A DNA stretch of 23,695 bases from Patescibacteria group bacterium (GTDB lineage Bacteria > Patescibacteria > Paceibacteria > UBA9973 > UBA2103). The notes beneath the pieces were generated by a model. That model was given only the letters and a program-made list of their open reading frames with translations. It did not search any database and was not told where the DNA came from. Within the stretch, counting starts at the first letter, position 1; every line of letters starts with the position of its first letter. The stretch spans positions 1-23,695 of the forward strand of contig JAGWZP010000010.1 in the NCBI GenBank assembly GCA_018968865.1, written 5' to 3'. Both the position numbers and the translations under genes were made by a program. Below, piece by piece: positions 19,912 through 23,695 of this stretch.

Positions 19912-19917
19912 TACAAT
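19912..19917 (+). promoter_or_regulatory. -10 box TACAAT of the nucleotidyltransferase-like gene
   Basis: TACAAT, then CCGCCT, then ATG at 19924 (6-nt gap). Confidence 0.55.
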
Positions 19918-19923
19918 CCGCCT

Positions 19924-20325
19924 ATGACCCTCATTGAGGAAGCGAAAGAACTCAATTTCCCGCCGGGAGAATATGTCATCGTCGGGAGCGGACCGCTTGA
20001 GGCGCTCGGTATACGCACCGCGAGCGACATAGACATCGCGGTCACACCCGCGCTCCATGCGCGCCTGCGCGCGACAGGGGAGTGGGAAGAGGAGGAGCGC
20101 TACGGAAAGATATTCCTAAAGAAAGGCAGGGTGGACATCAATCCACAGCTCTCGTGGTCGGAGTATCCGACCACGACCGAGGAAGCAATCTCTTCGGCGA
20201 TGGTAGTGGACGGGGTGTATTTCATGAATCTCAACGAACTGAAAAAGTTCAAGCAGGCGCTTGGTCGAGAGAAAGATATCGCCGATATCGCGCTCATTGA
20301 CGCTTATCTGGAACACATCCTTTAG
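19924..20325 (+). CDS. Nucleotidyltransferase-fold protein (MNT/DUF-type, small)
   Basis: 133 residues. VIVGSGPLEALGIRTASDID followed by IAV fits the nucleotidyltransferase signature hG[GS]x(9-13)Dx[DE]h. The later GRVDINPQLSW could supply the third acidic residue. The C-terminal part has helices (MNLNELKKFKQALGREKD, then IADIALIDAYLEHIL) as in small predicted nucleotidyltransferases of the AbiEii/MNT type. No partner HEPN or toxin gene is adjacent. The GIY-YIG gene begins 2 nt after its stop, so they are probably co-transcribed. The substrate is unknown. Confidence 0.78.
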   Translation: MTLIEEAKELNFPPGEYVIVGSGPLEALGIRTASDIDIAVTPALHARLRATGEWEEEERYGKIFLKKGRVDINPQLSWSEYPTTTEEAISSAMVVDGVYFMNLNELKKFKQALGREKDIADIALIDAYLEHIL

Positions 20326-20327
20326 TG

Positions 20328-20567
20328 ATGCAGTACTTCGTCTACTTGCTGGAGTGCGGGGACGGTTCGCTCTATACCGGCATTACGACCGATGTGAAGC
20401 GGAGGTTCGCCGAACATCAGAGCGGTACGGGAGGCCGCTTTACCCGGGCAAAGAAGGCGACGCGCATCGTGTATACCGAACGGCACCCTGACCGGAGTTC
20501 GGCGCAGAAACGCGAGGCTGAAATAAAAAGCTGGCCACGCGCGGAAAAGCTGGCTCTGGTAGAATGA
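20328..20567 (+). CDS. GIY-YIG nuclease-domain protein (YhbQ/UvrC-N-like)
   Basis: 79 residues, the size of stand-alone GIY-YIG proteins. The motif is FVYLLECGDGSLYTGITTDV (the GIY...YIG region as VYL and YTG), followed by RRFAEHQSG with the catalytic Arg and His. RFTRAKKATRIVYTERHP and SAQKREAEIKSW carry the conserved Glu. The ATG at 20328 is chosen over the GTG one codon earlier. It sits 2 nt after the preceding gene. The next gene's -10 (TAGAAT) overlaps its stop. It probably nicks or cuts DNA, but the substrate is unknown. Confidence 0.9.
   Translation: MQYFVYLLECGDGSLYTGITTDVKRRFAEHQSGTGGRFTRAKKATRIVYTERHPDRSSAQKREAEIKSWPRAEKLALVE
20560..20565 (+). promoter_or_regulatory. -10 box TAGAAT overlapping the GIY-YIG gene stop
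   Basis: TAGAAT ends 9 nt before the ATG at 20575 and overlaps the last codons of the preceding gene. It suggests a separate leaderless transcript. Confidence 0.45.
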
Positions 20568-20574
20568 CCTCGCT

Positions 20575-21651
20575 ATGTCCATGAAGAAACGGGGAGTATA
20601 TATGGGCGCTGGCGTAGTCGCGCTCGTTTCTATCTTGAGCTATTCCGGTTTCGTCGCTTCGGAATACCGCTCGGCGACCGCCGACGGCCCGGAAAAGTTT
20701 ATCCCGCTTCCCGAGCTCAATAAGGCCGATTACAACGCGCGGATGCTCGCGCTCGCGCATGTGAGCAGTACGACGGAAACCGTGTCGACCGCCTCGACGT
20801 CCATCAGCGTCATTTCGACGACCACGCCCTCTCTCTGGCCAGTGGCGACGGTGTATCCGAAGGCGGATGCCATCCTGCCGTTCAAGCGCATCGTCGCCTA
20901 CTACGGCAACTTCTATTCAAAAGAGATGGGCGTGCTCGGGGAATATCCGACCGAAGAGCTGCTCGCGATGCTTGCGAGTACGACCGCAAGGTGGGTTGCC
21001 GCCGATCCGACGACGCCGGTCGTACCGGCCATCCAGTACATTGCGGTCGTGGCGCAGGCAGGCGCGGGAAAGGAAGGGAAGTACATTCTCCGCATGCCGG
21101 ATGACCAGATAGAACACGCGATTGATATGGCGAACCAAGCGCACGGCATCGTCATTCTTGATGTGCAGGTAGGGAAGAGCACCGTACAACACGAGCTCCC
21201 GATGCTTGAGAAATATCTGAAGATGCCGACCGTCCATCTGGCCATCGACCCGGAATTTTCAATGAAATTCGGCGATGCGCCGGGGCGCGTCATCGGCACG
21301 TTCGACGCCGCCGACATCAATTATACGGCGCAGTATCTCGCGGGCATCGTGAATGAGAACCATCTTCCGCCCAAGATTCTCGTCGTGCACCGCTTCACGC
21401 AGGACATGGTGACGAATTACCAGAAGATACAGCCCCTGCCGGAGGTGCAGATCGTGATGGACATGGACGGCTTCGGTTCGAAGGAGAAAAAGAGGAATAC
21501 CTACGCGCGGGTCATCGTGCCGGAGCCGGTGCAGTTCACGGGCATCAAGCTCTTTTATAAGAACGACATCAAACCGCCCGCCAACGGCCTCCTCTCGCCT
21601 GCAGAAGTTCTCGGCCTCACCCCCGCGCCGATTTATATTCAGTACCAATGA
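20575..21651 (+). CDS. Membrane-anchored exported protein of unknown function
   Basis: 358 residues. An N-terminal helix (GVYMGAGVVALVSILSYSGF) is followed by a Ser/Thr-rich linker at about 60-95 (STTETVSTASTSISVISTTT). A globular domain then runs to the end with alternating strands and helices: RIVAYYGNFYSKEMGVLGEY, AIQYIAVVAQAG, IVILDVQVGKS, PTVHLAIDPEFSM, PKILVVHRFTQDMV, VQIVMDMDGFGSKEKKRN. The regular beta-alpha alternation suggests a TIM-barrel-like fold, possibly a glycoside-hydrolase relative, but I do not recognise a named family. It is probably on the outer face of the cell membrane. The Nudix gene starts 3 nt after its stop. Confidence 0.82.
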   Translation: MSMKKRGVYMGAGVVALVSILSYSGFVASEYRSATADGPEKFIPLPELNKADYNARMLALAHVSSTTETVSTASTSISVISTTTPSLWPVATVYPKADAILPFKRIVAYYGNFYSKEMGVLGEYPTEELLAMLASTTARWVAADPTTPVVPAIQYIAVVAQAGAGKEGKYILRMPDDQIEHAIDMANQAHGIVILDVQVGKSTVQHELPMLEKYLKMPTVHLAIDPEFSMKFGDAPGRVIGTFDAADINYTAQYLAGIVNENHLPPKILVVHRFTQDMVTNYQKIQPLPEVQIVMDMDGFGSKEKKRNTYARVIVPEPVQFTGIKLFYKNDIKPPANGLLSPAEVLGLTPAPIYIQYQ

Positions 21652-21654
21652 GGT

Positions 21655-22146
21655 ATGGAATCCGCACCGCAATTGCTGCATGAGGTCGTAGTGACTGCGA
21701 TTGTCGTGAAGGATGGGAAATATCTCATCACGCGGCGGTCGCTAACGAAGAAGCGGTTCGGCGGCATGTGGACCGTACCGGGAGGGAAATTGGAGACGAG
21801 CGATTACGTAAACCTGCCGAAAGATACGAAAGACTATTGGTACAACGTACTGGAACAGGTGCTTCGCAGAGAAGTAAAAGAAGAAACAGGGCTTTCTATA
21901 AAAAATATTGAATACGTGACGTCGCTTGCGACGATCCACGCCGATGGCGCGCCGTCCCTGGTTATCTCCTGCATGGCGGACTGGGAGAGCGGGGACGTTG
22001 TCCTGCAAGAAAGCGAGACCGACCAACATGCATGGGTCTCGCTCGCAGAGGCGAAAGGGTATGAACTCCTTGATGGCATTTACGACGAACTCGTGATGGC
22101 GGAGGCGCGGCGTCGCGGAGAGAAGTCGGAGTGGAAGCGTGGTTGA
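21655..22146 (+). CDS. Nudix hydrolase with an insertion in the Nudix box
   Basis: 163 residues. The Nudix fold begins VVVTAIVVKDGKYLITRRS, then MWTVPGGKLETSD. The catalytic half REVKEETGL is intact. Between GGKLE and REVKEE there are about 14 extra residues (YVNLPKDTKDYWYN), so the usual G-x5-E-x7-REUxEExGU spacing is broken. The cut substrate is probably a nucleoside diphosphate derivative, which cannot be specified. It follows the anchored protein by 3 nt and may share its transcript. Its stop lies next to the terminator of the convergent gene. Confidence 0.85.
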   Translation: MESAPQLLHEVVVTAIVVKDGKYLITRRSLTKKRFGGMWTVPGGKLETSDYVNLPKDTKDYWYNVLEQVLRREVKEETGLSIKNIEYVTSLATIHADGAPSLVISCMADWESGDVVLQESETDQHAWVSLAEAKGYELLDGIYDELVMAEARRRGEKSEWKRG

Positions 22147-22176
22147 AAAACAGCGGCCGCGCAGTGCGCGGCCGTT
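22146..22176 (-). terminator. Intrinsic terminator of the secreted protein gene
   Basis: Minus strand: CGGCCGCGC-ACT-GCGCGGCCG (9 bp), then CTG and TTTTT (22146-22150). It touches the stop of the convergent Nudix gene and shares its exact arms with the terminator at 22704. Confidence 0.85.
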
Positions 22177-22197
22177 CATAGCGGCGAAGCCTCATGG

Positions 22198-22638
22198 TCA
22201 GAAAACTTTTCTGAACAAAAGCGCCTCGCCTCTCCCGGTGTCGTGGTCGTACGAGAAGGCTCCGGAAAACGTGGTATTTCTGTCCAGCCGGTAGGTGATA
22301 CCGGCGCCGTGCCCTTTAAGAGGGTTGCCCGGCACCGACCCCACGCTAAACTGGTCGGAGAGTTGGAGTGTCCGCGTCGTCAGACTCTTCAGGTTCCAAG
22401 CGTTTGCATAATTCCCGACGGTTCCGAAGACGGAAACTTTCGCCTTTTCATCCGTAGGAATCGTCATCCACACAGGCGTCTGGGCTTGGCCGCCGAAACG
22501 GTACTGCTCAGAGCGAATTGACAGGCCGAAGCTAAGGCCTTTGACCCGGTACAACGAGAGATAATCGTCGCCATCCGCCAGTGCGGGCACGGAGACGAGT
22601 ATGCTTAACAACGGTAGCAAAGAACTGAGTTTCTTCAT
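22198..22638 (-). CDS. Secreted small protein, beta-rich, possibly barrel-like
   Basis: 146 residues. A clear signal peptide (MKKLSSLLPLLSILVSVPAL, cut after ALA) is followed by a beta-rich body: VKGLSFGLSIRSEQYRFGG, VWMTIPTDEKAKVSVFGTVG, GAGITYRLDRNTTFSGAFSY. It ends in LLFRKVF. A terminal Phe and alternating strands recall outer-membrane barrel proteins, but position -3 is Lys, so the match is partial. CPR cells are generally thought to lack an outer membrane, so this is odd if the barrel reading is right. AAGGAGGAGG before the ATG at 22638 sets the start. An extended -10 (TGCTACACT on the minus strand) lies about 50 nt upstream. I recognise no family. Confidence 0.72.
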   Translation of the reverse strand: MKKLSSLLPLLSILVSVPALADGDDYLSLYRVKGLSFGLSIRSEQYRFGGQAQTPVWMTIPTDEKAKVSVFGTVGNYANAWNLKSLTTRTLQLSDQFSVGSVPGNPLKGHGAGITYRLDRNTTFSGAFSYDHDTGRGEALLFRKVF

Positions 22639-22643
22639 GGCCG

Positions 22644-22653
22644 CCTCCTCCTT
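22644..22653 (-). promoter_or_regulatory. Shine-Dalgarno AAGGAGGAGG of the secreted protein gene
   Basis: Strong purine-rich site 5 nt before the ATG at 22638. It excludes the longer in-frame reading, which would run through the upstream terminator. Confidence 0.8.
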
Positions 22654-22690
22654 GTAGGTTGATGCCGCAAAGTTGTTAGACCCGGTATAA

Positions 22691-22698
22691 AGTGTAGC
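22691..22698 (-). promoter_or_regulatory. Extended -10 of the secreted protein gene
   Basis: Minus strand TGC-TACACT, with no clear -35. It predicts a leader of about 45 nt. Confidence 0.4.
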
Positions 22699-22703
22699 AC
22701 CGT

Positions 22704-22731
22704 AAAAAGCGGCCGCGCGGGAGCGCGGCCG
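22704..22731 (-). terminator. Intrinsic terminator of the MTH1-like gene
   Basis: Minus strand: CGGCCGCGC-TCCC-GCGCGGCCG (9 bp), then CTTTTTA. The stem begins 2 nt after the stop codon. The arms are identical to those at 22154-22174. Confidence 0.9.
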
Positions 22732-22733
22732 GT

Positions 22734-23201
22734 TCAGTGGACGAACGGTAAGAACTCGATACGGTCGAAATCTTTTGCACGACCTCGATAGTACACATTC
22801 GCACAGAATTTCCCGCCGCACGCGGCCCTTACGAACCAGTTGACGTCGGACTCGAACATGCGGTCGAAAGGAAGTTCTTCAAGCGGATACCATGAAGGAA
22901 TCATATCCGCAGTTTCCTTGGGTTCGCCGAAGAATGTTTCCGTGCGATACACGTATACGGAGAAATCCGCTTCTCCGGCGGCATAGAAGTCAATGATGGC
23001 CACAAGTTCGAGTGAAGCGGGGTCAAGCTCGATGGCGAGTTCTTCTCGCGTCTCGCGGATGAGGCACTCGGGGATTGTCTCGCCCGGGTCAAGTTTGCCG
23101 CCTGGACCGGAAAGCACGCCCGTACCAATTTCGCCGCGCTTTTTCTCGCCCAAAAGGACCATCCCGTCTTGAATCACGATGCCCAGCGTTGCGATTTTCA
23201 T
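22734..23201 (-). CDS. MTH1/NUDT1-like Nudix hydrolase (oxidised purine nucleotide sanitiser)
   Basis: 155 residues, the size of human MTH1. The Nudix box is GGKLDPGETIPECLIRETRE, then EL; the usual Gly of its last part is Ala. The C-terminal half follows MTH1 closely in pattern: VYVYRTETFFGEPKETADMI, then PSWYPLEELPFDRMFESDVN, then WF. In MTH1 the DEM and W residues of this region bind the oxidised base. It probably hydrolyses 8-oxo-dGTP or related nucleotides. The start at 23201 is set by AGGAGG. Its promoter must lie at the beginning of the divergent DsbA-like gene. It ends in a terminator. Confidence 0.9.
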   Translation of the reverse strand: MKIATLGIVIQDGMVLLGEKKRGEIGTGVLSGPGGKLDPGETIPECLIRETREELAIELDPASLELVAIIDFYAAGEADFSVYVYRTETFFGEPKETADMIPSWYPLEELPFDRMFESDVNWFVRAACGGKFCANVYYRGRAKDFDRIEFLPFVH

Positions 23202-23205
23202 AGAA

Positions 23206-23211
23206 CCTCCT
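23206..23211 (-). promoter_or_regulatory. Shine-Dalgarno AGGAGG of the MTH1-like gene
   Basis: AGGAGG lies 4 nt before the ATG at 23201 and excludes the upstream in-frame start. Confidence 0.75.
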
Positions 23212-23237
23212 AATGGTTGCGTTTCCGGGCTATATGC

Positions 23238-23243
23238 TATCAT
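23238..23243 (+). promoter_or_regulatory. -10 box TATCAT of the DsbA-like gene
   Basis: TGC-TATCAT (extended -10 form) ends 9 nt before the ATG at 23253; no Shine-Dalgarno. Confidence 0.45.
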
Positions 23244-23252
23244 TCCCCGCAT

Positions 23253-23695
23253 ATGGACACCAATGACACAACAAACAGCAAATTCTTACCAATCGCCGTC
23301 GTCGTCGCCGGCCTCCTCATAGCGGGAGCCGTCGTCTGGAACGGCTCGCACCCGGGAACGGCGGGCTCGCCGCAACAGCCCGGCGCCGCACCGGCGATAG
23401 CTGTGGATATCAAAAATATAAAGATGGACGGCGACCCGTATATCGGCCAGGCGAGCGCGCCGGTGACCATCGCGTTCTGGAGCGATTTCCAGTGCCCGTT
23501 CTGCAAGCAGTTTGAGCTCAACACGCTCCCGCAGATGGTGAAGGATTACGTGGATACCGGCAAGGCGAAGATCGTGATGATGGACTTCGCATTCCTCGGC
23601 AATGACTCCATCGCCGGCGGCGAGTACAACCGCGCGATCTGGAAGCTGTATCCGGACAAATACTTCGCGTGGCGCACGGCGATGTACAACGCGCA
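23253..23695 (+). CDS. DsbA/BdbD-like thiol-disulfide oxidoreductase, membrane-anchored (3' end outside the window)
   Basis: The visible 147 residues start MDTNDTTNSKFLPIAVVVAG with an N-terminal anchor to about residue 30 and a Pro/Gly/Ala linker. A thioredoxin-fold DsbA domain begins near residue 55: DGDPYIGQASAPVTIAFWSD, then FQCPFCKQFE with the CPFC active site. KIVMMDFAFLGNDSIAGGEY and FAWRTAMYNA follow, as in BdbD/DsbA-like proteins. It probably forms disulfides in exported proteins such as the Cys-rich pilin-lysozyme fusion at 2049; that link is inferred. The C-terminus is missing. Confidence 0.9.
   Translation, partial: MDTNDTTNSKFLPIAVVVAGLLIAGAVVWNGSHPGTAGSPQQPGAAPAIAVDIKNIKMDGDPYIGQASAPVTIAFWSDFQCPFCKQFELNTLPQMVKDYVDTGKAKIVMMDFAFLGNDSIAGGEYNRAIWKLYPDKYFAWRTAMYNA

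Noticed and set aside
22639..22821. Longer form of the secreted protein gene
   Set aside because: It would run through a terminator and lose the clear signal peptide and AAGGAGGAGG start at 22638.

Overview
The window looks like the chromosome of a Candidate Phyla Radiation (Patescibacteria) bacterium, most likely a Parcubacteria-type lineage of moderately high GC. This is inferred from protein style, not from a 16S gene. The signs are very compact packing, a DnaX without its zinc module, a pilin-like membrane protein fused to a lysozyme-like domain, many short secreted proteins with a single N-terminal anchor, a large share of unrecognised small proteins, and house-keeping genes scattered singly or in pairs. 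I see no insertion sequence, phage, CRISPR array or rRNA. No stretch longer than 300 bases lacks a gene.

Layout. Positions 1-2000 hold a truncated membrane protein, a kinase-fold-like protein, tRNA-Trp and an HTH/LAGLIDADG-like protein. Positions 2000-3650 hold a pilin-lysozyme fusion and an anchored exported protein. Positions 3600-8000 hold miaA, a peroxiredoxin, tRNA-Leu, parB and a rel/spoT gene. Positions 8000-13040 hold a 97-residue protein, topA, a DedA-like protein, an EEP-family hydrolase and dprA. Positions 13060-18250 hold serS, an ftsQ-like gene, a dus gene, a 55-residue protein, dnaX and a metzincin protease. Positions 18300-22150 hold a second HTH/LAGLIDADG-like protein overlapping tRNA-Gln, a DUF2268-like protease, a nucleotidyltransferase-like protein, a GIY-YIG protein, an anchored protein and a Nudix hydrolase. 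The right end holds a secreted protein, an MTH1-like Nudix hydrolase and a truncated DsbA-like protein.

Gene expression appears to follow two styles. Most genes that begin a transcription unit have a -10-like hexamer (TATACT, TAGAAT, TACAAT and similar) ending 6-9 nt before the start codon and no Shine-Dalgarno sequence, which predicts leaderless mRNAs. They often end in tail-to-tail overlaps without a terminator. Five other genes (start codons at 253, 7968, 16177, 22638 and 23201) have an AGGAGG-type ribosome site. The four of them that are complete also end in a strong GC-rich hairpin terminator.

The most unusual DNA structure is a family of short nested palindromes with core AAGGTC-n-GACCTT. 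Two homologous 41-42 nt copies lie in frame within topA and a single arm lies in miaA. They resemble in design the Rickettsia palindromic elements that insert inside proteins. Other notable points are a palindromic -10 box shared by the divergent dprA and serS genes, a Fur-like 7-1-7 operator near the left edge, and two members of one HTH/LAGLIDADG-like family each placed directly 5' of a tRNA gene.
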